Shown: piece by piece, positions 14,248-22,518 of the stretch
How positions within the stretch are numbered: the first letter of the stretch is position 1
How the letters are laid out: each line of letters opens with the position of its first letter
DNA from: Actinomycetes bacterium
GTDB taxonomy: Bacteria; Actinomycetota; Acidimicrobiia; Acidimicrobiales; CADCSY01
Assembly (NCBI GenBank): GCA_025464025.1
Contig: JAODBP010000342.1
Coordinates: 1 to 54,819 of the forward strand
DNA: 54,819 bases
Reading direction: 5' to 3'
Translations under genes and position numbers: made by a program
Notes under the pieces: model-generated
Databases searched by the model: none
What the model saw: the letters and a program-made list of their open reading frames with translations, nothing else
Told to the model about the DNA's origin: nothing

Positions 14248-14572
14248 CGCGAGCAGGTCCCCCCAGAAGGGCGGCTACCCCACGGACCTCGCCAACATGC
14301 TGGCGAACGCCATGACGATCTGGGACGAGGCCGAGGGACTCGATCCTGGCGCCGTGCCCGACGATCCCAGCCTGGCCGAGGCGATCGAGAACGACTGGTC
14401 GCTGGCCGAGTTCCTCGCGCTCCATATCAGCCGCCGCCCCGTCTCCGAGCGCATGGTGGCGATGGGGATGGTCGAGGCGCCAGGGCACTGGGTCGAGACG
14501 CCGAGATCGGTGCACGCCCGCTGCTGGCGTGAGCCCATCGCCGTGCTCATAACGGGGAGCGACCGTGGCTGA
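14240..14572 (+). CDS. hypothetical early protein
   Basis: 110 aa; GTG start 8 bases inside the ATPase gene, preceded by GAGGAGG at 14226-14232. The N-terminal region resembles the 24-aa peptide at 4334. ANMLANAMTIWDEAEGLDPG and WSLAEFLALHIS are helical. No family recognised. Confidence 0.7.
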   Translation: MDDASRSPQKGGYPTDLANMLANAMTIWDEAEGLDPGAVPDDPSLAEAIENDWSLAEFLALHISRRPVSERMVAMGMVEAPGHWVETPRSVHARCWREPIAVLITGSDRG

Positions 14573-15101
14573 GCCCGAAGCACGCCCTACCGCCCCGCAC
14601 GTCGAGCTGTGTTCGGCGGACGACTGTCCCTGCTTTCTTAGCGGCGAAGAGTCCGCACGCCGGGAGGTAGCTGAAAGCGCCGTGGAGGCGGTGGTCGCCG
14701 CCCGCCAATTCGTCGCCGCCCTCGGTCCCGAGGTCCCCGCTGACGGGCCGGCTGGGAGCCGAGTGCAGGACCTCATGGACAACCTCGCCGCCTCCGTCGA
14801 GGAGGCCCGGGCGGCGAGGGCCCGGGCCCGCTTCGGCCAGTGCGACTCGACATGCACGGTCGACTGCGGCCACTGCAAGGGCGAGGGACCGACCGCCGGG
14901 CCAGAGTTCGAGAGCCTGAACGCTGGCCCGGCGATCTTCCTGACCGACGCCAACGGCACGATCTACCGCCTCCAGCACGCTGGAGTCTGGGACCCGCCCG
15001 AGGGCGACGACCGGTCCGGCTGCTACTTCGAGGACGACCATCTGCCGGTCGGAGCGGTCTCGCTCTACCGGGTCGACGTGGCCAAGGACACCCACGCATG
15101 A
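14565..15101 (+). CDS. Cys-containing hypothetical protein
   Basis: 178 aa, GTG start overlapping the previous stop by 8 bases. CSADDCPCF near residue 16 and CDSTCTVDCGHCKGEG near residue 96 are two Cys clusters that could bind metal, separated by a long helix (ESAVEAVVAARQFVAAL). The C-terminal part is beta-rich (AIFLTDANGTIYRLQHAG). No family recognised. Confidence 0.7.
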   Translation: MAEPEARPTAPHVELCSADDCPCFLSGEESARREVAESAVEAVVAARQFVAALGPEVPADGPAGSRVQDLMDNLAASVEEARAARARARFGQCDSTCTVDCGHCKGEGPTAGPEFESLNAGPAIFLTDANGTIYRLQHAGVWDPPEGDDRSGCYFEDDHLPVGAVSLYRVDVAKDTHA

Positions 15102-15622
15102 CCGAACGCCTGCCCGGCATGGAGAACCTCGTCACCCCCGGCCGCTTCGCCACCATCAGCCCCTGCGGCCGCTACCGCTACGACCTCGGCCGCCACTGGG
15201 GCCCCGGACCCAGCCGGGCGCTCTGGTGCATGCTCAACCCCTCCACCGCCGACGACACACTCGACGACCAGACCGTCGGGCGGGTCACCAGCTACACCAA
15301 ACGCGAAGGCCTCGACGGGTTCGTCATCGTCAACCTCTTCGCCTGGCGATCCCCCAACCCGCACGAGCTCGCCGCCGTCGACGACCCCGTCGGCCCCGAC
15401 AACCCGGCCACCATCCAACAGTGGCTCGCCTCGGCCACCGTCGACCTCGTCATCGTCGCCTGGGGCGCCGGCGTCCACCACGCCCGCCAGGCCCGACTCC
15501 CGGTGCTGCTCTGGGCCGCCGCGGCCGGCCACCAGGTGCACTGCCTCGGCCGCACGGCCGCTGGCGAGCCCCGCCACCCCAGCCGACTCTCCGAGAAGAC
15601 CCCGCTCGAGGTGTACCCGTGA
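15098..15622 (+). CDS. DUF1643 family protein
   Basis: 174 aa, ATGA overlap. CGRYRYDLGRHWGPGPSRAL, WCMLNPSTADDTLDDQTVGR, VIVNLFAWRSPNPHEL, DPVGPDN, IVAWGAG and the closing LGRTAAGEPRHPSRL follow the DUF1643 order. The family is common in phages and mobile elements; its biochemical function is not established. Confidence 0.92.
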   Translation: MTERLPGMENLVTPGRFATISPCGRYRYDLGRHWGPGPSRALWCMLNPSTADDTLDDQTVGRVTSYTKREGLDGFVIVNLFAWRSPNPHELAAVDDPVGPDNPATIQQWLASATVDLVIVAWGAGVHHARQARLPVLLWAAAAGHQVHCLGRTAAGEPRHPSRLSEKTPLEVYP

Positions 15623-15690
15623 GGCGCCTAATCGCCGGGTTGGTGGCCGCCTGGCCGTTCGGCTGGGGATTCGGCTGGTTCCGCCGATGA
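15619..15690 (+). CDS. 23-aa hydrophobic peptide
   Basis: Starts at GTGA overlap after the DUF1643 gene and ends in the ATGA overlap of the helicase-methyltransferase gene, so it fills exactly the space between them. The peptide is RRLIAGLVAAWPFGWGFGWF with an Arg end: a very short, aromatic membrane-active-looking segment. It may be only a coupling leader, or a real membrane peptide. Confidence 0.5.
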   Translation: MRRLIAGLVAAWPFGWGFGWFRR

Positions 15691-18209
15691 CCTACACCGA
15701 CTTCCTGGCGGCCAAGCGGCCCGAGGTTCAAGACCTGGGCGAACCGATCGAGGCCGGCGCCATCCACCCGATCCTCAAGCCGCACCAGCGGGCGATCGTC
15801 GAGTGGGCTGTACGTGGTGGCCGGCGGGCGATCTTCGCCGCCTTCGGGCTCGGGAAGTCCGTGATGCAGCTGGAGACCTGCCGGCTGGCCACCCCGTCCG
15901 ATGAGCGGGCGCTGATCGTCTGCCCGCTCGGTGTCCGAGCCGAGTTCGTCCATGACGCTGCCATGCTCGGGATCGACGTCACGTTCGTGCGCCGCACCGA
16001 CCAGGTCGCCGGGCCCGGGATCTACCTCAGCAACTACGAGTCGGTGCGCGACGGCAAGCTCGACGTCGACCTGTTCACCACGGTGTCGCTCGACGAGGCG
16101 GCCGTGCTCCGCTCCTACGGCTCGAAGACCTTCATCACGTTCCTGACGCTGTTCGACCAGGTGCGCTACCGGTTCGTGGCCACGGCCACCCCGTCACCGA
16201 ACCGGTACAAGGAGCTGATCCACTACGCCGGCTTCCTGGGCGTGATGGACACCGGCCAGGCCCTCACCAGGTTCTTCCAGCGGGACTCCACGAAGGCCAA
16301 CAACCTCACCCTGTACCCGCACAAGGAGCGCGAGTTCTGGCTGTGGGTGTCGTCGTGGGCGGTGTTCCTCCAGTCTCCAGCGGACCTCGGCTACGACTCC
16401 ACCGGCTACGACCTCCCGAAGCTGGAGATCCTGTACCACGAGGTCGAGGTCGACCAGCTGGCCAACGTCACCGTCGACCGCCAGAGCGGCCAGTCGCAGA
16501 TGTTCCACGGCGGTGTGCTCGGCGTGTCCGACGCCGCCCGGGAGAAGCGCTCCAGCCTCGATGACCGGGTGGCCGAGATGATGGCCATCGTCGAGAAGGT
16601 GAAGCCCACGGTTAAGGACCAGGTCGTGATCTGGTGCGACCTGAACGATGAGCAGCGAGCCATCGAACGGGCGCTCGACGATGCCGGCATCAGCTACTCG
16701 TCGGTGTTCGGGTCGCTCGACATCGACGAGACCGAACGGCGCATCGCGTCATGGAAGGCACGGGAGACGGTCGCGCTGATCGGGAAGCCGGTGATGCTCG
16801 GCCAGGGCCTCAACCTCCAGCAGTGCCGACGGGCGATCCTCGTCGGGCTCACCTACAAGTTCAACGAGGTCATCCAGGCGATCCATCGCATCTATCGGTT
16901 CGGCCAGAAGCGCAAGTGCTGGACCCACATCATCCACGCCGACACCGAGAGGTCGGTCGTGGCGACGATCAACGTGAAGTGGCGACGTCATGAAGACATG
17001 GTCCGGATCATGAGCAACCTCATCCGCGAGCACGGCCTGAACCAGATCGGGGTGAACGAAGCACTGCTCCGCTCGATGGGTGTCGAGCGGGTCGAGGTGT
17101 CGGGCGAAGGGTGGGTGGTCGCGAACAACGACTGCGTGCTGGAGACCGAGGGCATGGCCGACGACTCGGTCGCCATGGTCCTCACGTCGATCCCGTTCTC
17201 GAACCACTACGAGTACACGCCCTCGTACAACGACTTCGGCCACACCGACGACAACGAGCACTTCTGGGCGCAGATGGACTTCCTCACCCCGCAGCTGCTC
17301 CGTGTCCTCGAGCCGGGCCGGATCTACGCCTGCCACGTCAAGGACCGGATCCTGTTCGGGAACACCACCGGCGCCGGCTCGTCGACGGTGTCGCCCTTCC
17401 ACGCCGAAGCCCTCCTGCACGGCATCAAGCACGGGTTCGACTTCATGGGGATGATCACCGTCGTCACCGACGTCGTCCGGGAGAACAACCAGAGCTACCG
17501 GCTCGGCTGGTCCGAGAACGCGAAGGACAGCACGAAGATGGGGGTCGGGTCCCCGGAGTACATCCTGCTGTTCCGCAAGCCGCAGACCGACCGGTCGAAG
17601 GGCTACGCCGACACGCCGGTCACCAAGGACAAGGGCGTCTACACCCGGTCCCGTTGGCAGGTCGACGCCCACGCCTTCTGGCGGTCCAACGGGAACCGGG
17701 CGCTCACCCCCGACGAGTGGACCGGGCTCGGCCCCGCCGACGCCCACCGGCTCTTCAAGGACGTGACCACCCAGCAGATCTACGACTTCGAGGCCCACAT
17801 CCAGATCGGCGAAGCGTTCGACGAGCTCGGCCGGCTCCCCGCCACGTTCATGATGCTCACCCCCGCCTCCTGGCACCCCGACGTCTGGACCGACATCACC
17901 CGCATGCTCACCCTCAACGGCGAGCAGTCCCGCAAGGCCCAGGCCCTGCACGTCTGCCCACTCCAGTTCGACATCGTCGACCGCCTCATCGAGCGCTACT
18001 CCAACCAGGGCGAGCTGATCTTCGACCCGTTCGGCGGGCTCTTCACCGTCCCCTACCGGGCGCTGCACCTCGGCCGCCAGGGCCGAGCCGTCGAGCTGAA
18101 CGCCTCCTACTTCCTCGACGGCGTGAAGTACCTCCAGACCATGGAACGCAAGGTCGGGATGCCCACCCTGTTCAACCTCGAGGACCTCGACGAGGACGGC
18201 GTTGCCTGA
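15687..18209 (+). CDS. SNF2-like helicase fused to DNA N6/N4-type methyltransferase
   Basis: 840 aa. Residues about 25-470 are a superfamily 2 helicase: HQRAIVEWAVRGGRRAIFAA, FGLGKSVMQ (Walker A), LDEAAVLRS (DEAA in place of DEAH), VATATPSPN, and QAIHRIYRFGQKRK (motif VI). Residues about 485-840 are a methyltransferase: VLTSIPFSNHYEY (motif IV, SIPF instead of SPPY) and LIFDPFGGLFTVPYRAL (motif I), in the permuted order of beta-class enzymes. Such fusions are known in phages and prophages and probably modify DNA or counter restriction. ATG start by ATGA overlap. Confidence 0.88.
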   Translation: MTYTDFLAAKRPEVQDLGEPIEAGAIHPILKPHQRAIVEWAVRGGRRAIFAAFGLGKSVMQLETCRLATPSDERALIVCPLGVRAEFVHDAAMLGIDVTFVRRTDQVAGPGIYLSNYESVRDGKLDVDLFTTVSLDEAAVLRSYGSKTFITFLTLFDQVRYRFVATATPSPNRYKELIHYAGFLGVMDTGQALTRFFQRDSTKANNLTLYPHKEREFWLWVSSWAVFLQSPADLGYDSTGYDLPKLEILYHEVEVDQLANVTVDRQSGQSQMFHGGVLGVSDAAREKRSSLDDRVAEMMAIVEKVKPTVKDQVVIWCDLNDEQRAIERALDDAGISYSSVFGSLDIDETERRIASWKARETVALIGKPVMLGQGLNLQQCRRAILVGLTYKFNEVIQAIHRIYRFGQKRKCWTHIIHADTERSVVATINVKWRRHEDMVRIMSNLIREHGLNQIGVNEALLRSMGVERVEVSGEGWVVANNDCVLETEGMADDSVAMVLTSIPFSNHYEYTPSYNDFGHTDDNEHFWAQMDFLTPQLLRVLEPGRIYACHVKDRILFGNTTGAGSSTVSPFHAEALLHGIKHGFDFMGMITVVTDVVRENNQSYRLGWSENAKDSTKMGVGSPEYILLFRKPQTDRSKGYADTPVTKDKGVYTRSRWQVDAHAFWRSNGNRALTPDEWTGLGPADAHRLFKDVTTQQIYDFEAHIQIGEAFDELGRLPATFMMLTPASWHPDVWTDITRMLTLNGEQSRKAQALHVCPLQFDIVDRLIERYSNQGELIFDPFGGLFTVPYRALHLGRQGRAVELNASYFLDGVKYLQTMERKVGMPTLFNLEDLDEDGVA

Positions 18210-18227
18210 ACAGCCGGGCGCACGCTG

Positions 18228-18470
18228 ATGGCTTGGGGCCAACCACACCACCACGTCGGCGGAGCGTCAGTCGCGCGCCTCCACGCCCTCGGCACCATCA
18301 CCCTCAGGCTCACCCTTCGAGAAGCAGCAGCCCTGCACAGCGCCGGCCTCATCATCCGCACCAACACGCCCGACGGCGGCGGGCCCAGCCTCACCAACGG
18401 GCTCGACGCCATCGCTCGCGCCCTCGAAGCCAAGGGCTGCACCCTCGACGACATCGGCTGGCACGCATGA
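18228..18470 (+). CDS. small hypothetical protein
   Basis: 80 aa, ATG 18 bases after the previous stop. TLREAAALHSAGLIIRTNTP and LDAIARALEAKGCTLDDIGW are helical. No family recognised; it is coupled to the next gene by ATGA. Confidence 0.65.
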   Translation: MAWGQPHHHVGGASVARLHALGTITLRLTLREAAALHSAGLIIRTNTPDGGGPSLTNGLDAIARALEAKGCTLDDIGWHA

Positions 18471-18610
18471 CCAGCACCACCTGCACCACCTGCATCTGGT
18501 GTGGCCGCCGCCCCGGCGCGTGTCCCAGCTGGTGCCCGGCGATCGACGAGCAGTTCCGGATCCACCTCACGGGTGAGGCGCGCCCCGAGCATCTGCAGCT
18601 CGTCACATGA
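18467..18610 (+). CDS. 47-aa Cys-rich protein
   Basis: ATGA overlap start. CTTCIWCGRRPGACPSWCP has six Cys in about 20 residues, suggesting a small zinc-binding fold. It directly precedes the replicative helicase gene (ATGA overlap), so a replication accessory role is conceivable but only inferred. Confidence 0.6.
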   Translation: MTSTTCTTCIWCGRRPGACPSWCPAIDEQFRIHLTGEARPEHLQLVT

Positions 18611-20271
18611 CCGAACGGCAGCGCCGTGACGGCGGCCGGCCTGCCGACCAACCCGGCCGCACCCCACCCCACGACACCGACAGCGAGGAAGCCCTCCTCG
18701 GCGCCATGCTCTACCAGGGCGAGGCCATCACGGCAGCGATCGAGACCGGGTTGGCCGCCGGCGACTTCTACACGCCGTCCAACGGCCAGATCTTCCACGC
18801 CATCACGACCCTCCACGCAGCCGGCGAACCCGCCGACGCGATCACCGTCGCCACCCGACTCCGAGCCGACGGCATCCTCGATGGCATCGGCGGACCCAGC
18901 GCGCTCGTCAGGCTCCAGGCGACCCCCGGACTTCCCGCCCACGCCGCGAAGTACGCCCGGACGATCCTCACCACCAAGGGCGCCCGGAGCATGCTCGGAC
19001 AGACCGCCGAGATCATCGAGGCCCTATACCAGGGCCAGGTCCCGAACGGCGCTCTCGACACCCTCAACCAGCTCGCCGAACGAGCGTCACGAGGCTGGAA
19101 GAACGACAGCCTCAACGTCACCTGGGGCGAACCCGACATCCCACCCCGACCCCAACCCGTCATCGTCAACGGCTTCATCCGGGCCGGAGAGCTCGCCGTC
19201 GCCGCCGCACCACGTGGCATCGGCAAGACCTTCCTCACGTACAACCTCGCCAAGCTGCTCGCCGACGGCCACGGCAAGTTCATGGGCACCCTCGAGGTGC
19301 TCCGCCCCGCCCGGGTCCTCCTCTGCCAGGGTGAGCTCGAGGAGTGGCAGAGCTACGCCCGCTGGCACGCTCTCGGCGGGAAGCCGAAGAACGTGGCCGA
19401 GACCTGGGACGCCTGGCGGATCCGGGTGCAACGCCACCGCCGTCCCGCCGGAGACGGCGGCTGGGACGAATGGACATCGGCCACGATCGACCCCGGCCTC
19501 GAACAGGTCATCGTCGACGACGGCGTCGAGGTCCTCGTGATCGACCCGTGGCGCACGTTCTTCGCCGGCACCGAGAACAGCAACGACGACGCCGAGATCG
19601 CCCTGTCCGCCCTCACCGGCCTCGCCCGCCGGACCGGGGTCGCGATCGTGATCATCCACCACCTCACGATGAAAGGCGCCGACCTCACCAGGGTCCTCGA
19701 CCCCGAAGACCTCTGGCGTGGCGCCAGCCGGCTGCCTGACTGGGCCAGCACCCGAGTCACGATCCTCCCGCACTACTCACCCAAGGCAGCCGAGGAAGCC
19801 GGCCTCTCCCGGGCCATCGCCCGCCGCCATGTCGACGTCCACTTCCTCCGCCGGGCCGAACCCACCGACGACTTCTGCGCCGTGCTCAACGGCGAGACCG
19901 GATGGTGGGAACGATGGGAAGGCGGCGAGGTCGGCGCCGGCTGGAACAGGGGCGGGAAGCGGGCCGCCGGCACCGGCCAACCCGGCGGGCCCGGGCTCCC
20001 CGACGTCGCCGAGCACTACATGTGGCTCGTCGAGGCATGCAGCCGCGACGGCGGCGACTGGCACAGCCTCAAGGAGGCGGCCATCGCTCTCGGGAAGAGC
20101 GGGCCCGCCGCATCGAAGCTGCTCGACATGGCCTCCCGCCACGGCCTCCTCGAGCGCTACCACCGGGCTGGACAGCAGTACGGGTACCGACTGCCTAGGG
20201 TCAGCCCGTCCGAGCTCAACTTCGACGACCAGCCGCCGCCCCCCGACCAGCCACCGGACGAGGCGGGCTGA
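18607..20271 (+). CDS. replicative helicase: DnaB N-domain plus RepA-like RecA ATPase
   Basis: 554 aa. Residues 20-125 match the DnaB N-terminal helical domain (SEEALLGAMLYQGEAITAAI, GQIFHAITTLHAAGEPADAI). The ATPase core has Walker A AAPRGIGKTF, ARVLLCQGELEE, Walker B VEVLVIDPWRTFF and VAIVIIHHLTMKG, as in RepA/AAA_25 proteins. A C-terminal helical region and a Pro-rich tail follow. It is probably the phage replicative helicase or its loader. It is the last gene of the long rightward early arm. Confidence 0.85.
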   Translation: MTERQRRDGGRPADQPGRTPPHDTDSEEALLGAMLYQGEAITAAIETGLAAGDFYTPSNGQIFHAITTLHAAGEPADAITVATRLRADGILDGIGGPSALVRLQATPGLPAHAAKYARTILTTKGARSMLGQTAEIIEALYQGQVPNGALDTLNQLAERASRGWKNDSLNVTWGEPDIPPRPQPVIVNGFIRAGELAVAAAPRGIGKTFLTYNLAKLLADGHGKFMGTLEVLRPARVLLCQGELEEWQSYARWHALGGKPKNVAETWDAWRIRVQRHRRPAGDGGWDEWTSATIDPGLEQVIVDDGVEVLVIDPWRTFFAGTENSNDDAEIALSALTGLARRTGVAIVIIHHLTMKGADLTRVLDPEDLWRGASRLPDWASTRVTILPHYSPKAAEEAGLSRAIARRHVDVHFLRRAEPTDDFCAVLNGETGWWERWEGGEVGAGWNRGGKRAAGTGQPGGPGLPDVAEHYMWLVEACSRDGGDWHSLKEAAIALGKSGPAASKLLDMASRHGLLERYHRAGQQYGYRLPRVSPSELNFDDQPPPPDQPPDEAG

Positions 20272-20416
20272 CGCCGGGCTAATGGGCCCCGTTGGTCGAC
20301 CCGTGGCTATGGCCATCACCGTCCCGCCGATCGTACGGCCCCACGTTCAGCGCCTCCTGGTTTCACCTCAGGGCGAAGTGAAGGACCTTTCCGGCACGGT
20401 GCTACCGACGACGTGA

Positions 20417-20767
20417 TCAGGGCGTCGCCTGGTGGTCGTGGCCGCCGGCGGTCGCCCTCGTCTGGGCCCACACGACGCCACCCATCCCATCCGGGAGACC
20501 GATCGCGTCGCACCCCAGCTCGACGCACGGCAGCCCCACCACGTCGATGATCACCTGACCGACCGGTCCGGGCGCCCGCCCGGTCTTCATCAGCCACGAT
20601 TCCACCGTCGCCCACTCCCACGCGCCCCGGCCGCCGACCGTGTAGTCCGGGGCCGGGAAGTCACGGTCCGGGTTCTTCGGGTGCAGCCGGTACACCCACT
20701 GCGAGACCGTGCTCGCCGGAGCCCCACAGCGCTCGGCGATCTCCTGGACACCGACAGGGTCAGACAT
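20417..20767 (-). CDS. leftward helix-turn-helix regulator (MerR/AlpA-like)
   Basis: 116 aa. I chose ATG 20767 because GGAGG lies at 20776-20780 on the minus strand; a longer in-frame reading to 20875 would run through the operator. VGVQEIAERCGAPASTVSQW is a helix-turn-helix and WATVESWLMKTGRAPGP resembles the wing and end of AlpA/excisionase-like proteins. It faces against the surrounding genes and has a palindromic operator upstream, so it may be autoregulated. Confidence 0.75.
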   Translation of the reverse strand: MSDPVGVQEIAERCGAPASTVSQWVYRLHPKNPDRDFPAPDYTVGGRGAWEWATVESWLMKTGRAPGPVGQVIIDVVGLPCVELGCDAIGLPDGMGGVVWAQTRATAGGHDHQATP

Positions 20768-20842
20768 CGAAATAGCCTCCAAGCCGATTTCAGCGAGGCC
20801 ACTTCGAGTGGCAATACGTCGATGCGAGATCGACAAGACGTG

Positions 20843-20865
20843 AGTGTAGATGAGACGTCTCATCT
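20843..20865 (-). promoter_or_regulatory. leftward -10 TACACT abutting an 18-bp palindromic operator
   Basis: AGATGAGACGTCTCATCT at 20848-20865 is a perfect palindrome. Read leftward, it fills the spacer position directly upstream of TACACT (20843-20848, complement), a good actinobacterial -10. A protein bound there would block transcription of the 20417-20767 gene. No strong -35 is seen. Confidence 0.55.
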
Positions 20866-20939
20866 CGCATGACACCGTCGCCAGCGGCCGACACCAACAC
20901 GCCTGACCTGCTGATCCATGCCGAAACCGTCGATGTCAC

Positions 20940-20953
20940 ATGAGACGTCTCAT
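20940..20953. promoter_or_regulatory. second copy of palindromic operator
   Basis: ATGAGACGTCTCAT is a 14-bp perfect palindrome with the same TGAGACGTCTCA core as the first site. Its centre is 90 bp away. Two identical cores in one intergenic region support a dedicated DNA-binding protein. Confidence 0.65.
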
Positions 20954-20971
20954 CTCATCTCGACAATCACT

Positions 20972-20980
20972 TGTGGACAA
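20972..20980 (-). promoter_or_regulatory. DnaA-box-like site TTGTCCACA
   Basis: The complement of 20972-20980 is TTGTCCACA, the usual DnaA box of high-GC actinobacteria. It lies 19 bp after the second palindrome. Only one copy was noticed, so it may be coincidental. Confidence 0.35.
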
Positions 20981-21138
20981 CCTCCGCGATGCTCTGACCA
21001 GCACTTTCCTATCCTGCCTTGCCAGCCGGGACCCCCTCTGTCGCTAGGCTGCGAGGCGCCGCTCCGCGGCAGACGGCCTCGCACCTAGGCGACATTGAGG
21101 GTGCCCAACGGACACACCGCCCCGGAAGGCCACCGAGC

Positions 21139-21936
21139 GTGACCACCAACCCCCGCCCGGACCACCCGCTCGACCCCCACCTCGCCGCCCTCCGACGAGA
21201 CCTCACCACCATCACCACCGACCTCCGCTGGGCCCACACCGACGCATGGTGGCCCACCACCCTCGACCGCGACGCACCCCGGGCGACCACCGTCGTGTCC
21301 CCGATCCGAGACACCAACCCCGACCAGATCCCCGGACCCAAGTACGCCCTCGGCGTCGGCGACGACCGGACCCGCACCGCCCTCACCACCGTCATCGAGC
21401 ACCTCCGCTCCATCGAGATCCGCACCGCCGCCGCCGTCCACCTCACCGGCCGCCACCCCCAGCAACCGGCCGTCGTTCAACCCGACACCCACGCCAGCCT
21501 CGAGCACCTCGACCTCACCATCCGGCACATCAGCTGTCGGCTCGACACCCTCACCATCGACGGGCCCCACCTCGCACACGCCGAGCTCGCCGCCGTCCGC
21601 CACCAACTCCGCCACGCCGCCGGCCGAGCAGACACCGCCGCCCGCGTCCTCACCAAAGCCCTCAACCGAGGCGACACGCGCGGACTCGCACACGCCGAAC
21701 CCAAGTGCAGGATCTGCGGGATCAGGGAGCAGGCCACCCGGGAGCACCAGGTCAAGGACGCCAACGGCGACCGCCGAACCGTGAAGCGAGCAAGCCGAGG
21801 CGGCCGCTGCCACACCTGTAGCAACTGGTTCCTCCGCAACGGCACCGAACGCCCACGCACCCTCGACGGCATCGACGACGCCCTCGCCGCCGCCCGACGA
21901 CGAGCCACCCGACACGAAGGATGGGGCGCCGCCTGA
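21139..21936 (+). CDS. hypothetical protein with C-terminal zinc-finger-like domain
   Basis: 265 aa from the GTG at 21139, preceded by GGAAGG at 21125-21130. The reading frame extends upstream but that part has no start with a ribosome site. The N-terminal 200 residues are helical. The C-terminus has KCRICGIREQATREH then GGRCHTCSNWFLRNG, a CxxC...CxxC zinc site. Codons are strongly C-ending, unlike the genes just downstream. It starts the segment leading to HNH and terminase; the role is unknown. Confidence 0.7.
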   Translation: MTTNPRPDHPLDPHLAALRRDLTTITTDLRWAHTDAWWPTTLDRDAPRATTVVSPIRDTNPDQIPGPKYALGVGDDRTRTALTTVIEHLRSIEIRTAAAVHLTGRHPQQPAVVQPDTHASLEHLDLTIRHISCRLDTLTIDGPHLAHAELAAVRHQLRHAAGRADTAARVLTKALNRGDTRGLAHAEPKCRICGIREQATREHQVKDANGDRRTVKRASRGGRCHTCSNWFLRNGTERPRTLDGIDDALAAARRRATRHEGWGAA

Positions 21937-22044
21937 CCCGACCATGCGTGACCACCAGCCACCATGTGTGGTACTGCTGGTGCAACCTACGAATCCAGAT
22001 TTGCCACACGACCGCCCGGCAGAGGGGCGGTCGTAGCGCGTATC

Positions 22045-22061
22045 GGGAGCGTGACGCTCCC
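22045..22061. other. 8-bp-arm hairpin upstream of HNH gene
   Basis: GGGAGCGTGACGCTCCC is a perfect inverted repeat with a one-base centre. It lies in the 157-bp gap 21937-22093, where no gene was found. A near copy surrounds the start codon of the scaffold gene at about 27166-27179. It could be a protein site or a weak transcription pause. Confidence 0.4.
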
Positions 22062-22093
22062 CTGGCCGAGCAGCCCGACGCACCGGAGCACCC

Positions 22094-22441
22094 GTGGCAG
22101 CGACCCGGATCTGCCCATGCGTCGGCTGCCCAGCCCACCCCGGCACCTGCCCCACCATCACCAGCGGCGGACGCTGCCCACCCTGCGCACGAGCAGCCGA
22201 CACCGCACGAGGCACCCGACAACAACGCGGCTACACCGCAGCCCACGACCGGCTCCGCCGACACTGGGCGCCCATCGTCGCCGCCGGCGGAGTCACCTGC
22301 GCACGCTGCCCCGAGCTCATCCAGCCCGGCACACCATGGGACCTCGGGCACAACGACCAACGCACCGCCTACACCGGCCCCGAGCACCCAACGTGCAACC
22401 GAGCAGCCGGCGGCCGAGCCCGACACAGGGGTGGGGGGTAA
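22094..22441 (+). CDS. HNH endonuclease
   Basis: 115 aa, GTG start. CPCVGCPAHPGTC and CPPCARAA are Cys pairs; CARCPELIQPGTPWDLGHND then YTGPEHPTCNRAAGG form the HNH core (the DLGHND His and a closing HPTCN). Phages with HK97-type terminases often carry such an HNH gene beside the terminase, where it assists cos cleavage. This position supports cos-type packaging. Confidence 0.88.
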   Translation: MAATRICPCVGCPAHPGTCPTITSGGRCPPCARAADTARGTRQQRGYTAAHDRLRRHWAPIVAAGGVTCARCPELIQPGTPWDLGHNDQRTAYTGPEHPTCNRAAGGRARHRGGG

Positions 22442-22454
22442 CCCCCCCCACCCC
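22428..22454. other. strong G/C inverted repeat over the HNH stop codon
   Basis: GGGGTGGGGGG followed by TAA and a C-run ending ACCCC forms a long hairpin at the end of the HNH gene. There is no T-run, so it is not a classic terminator. Its place between HNH and TerS makes it a candidate part of a cos region or an mRNA boundary. Confidence 0.5.
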
Positions 22455-22518
22455 TCCCACCAGGACCGCTGGGGAGGGCTCTCGGTGGTGCGGCGGAATC
22501 AAAGATGTTCGCGGGCGG

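Larger units (their letters stand above)
20768..21138. other. 371-bp non-coding control region, possible origin
   Basis: No convincing gene between the leftward HTH gene and the rightward gene at 21139. It is visibly richer in A/T than its surroundings and holds two perfect palindromes, a putative leftward -10 element and one DnaA-box-like site. This is the best place for a regulatory switch and/or replication origin, next to the helicase gene. The origin assignment is inference. Confidence 0.5.

Noticed and set aside
20309..20416. Possible 35-aa ORF starting MAITVPPIVRPHVQ after the helicase gene
   Set aside because: Plausible codons but no ribosome site and no coupling; left as undecided non-coding sequence in the 145-bp gap 20272-20416.
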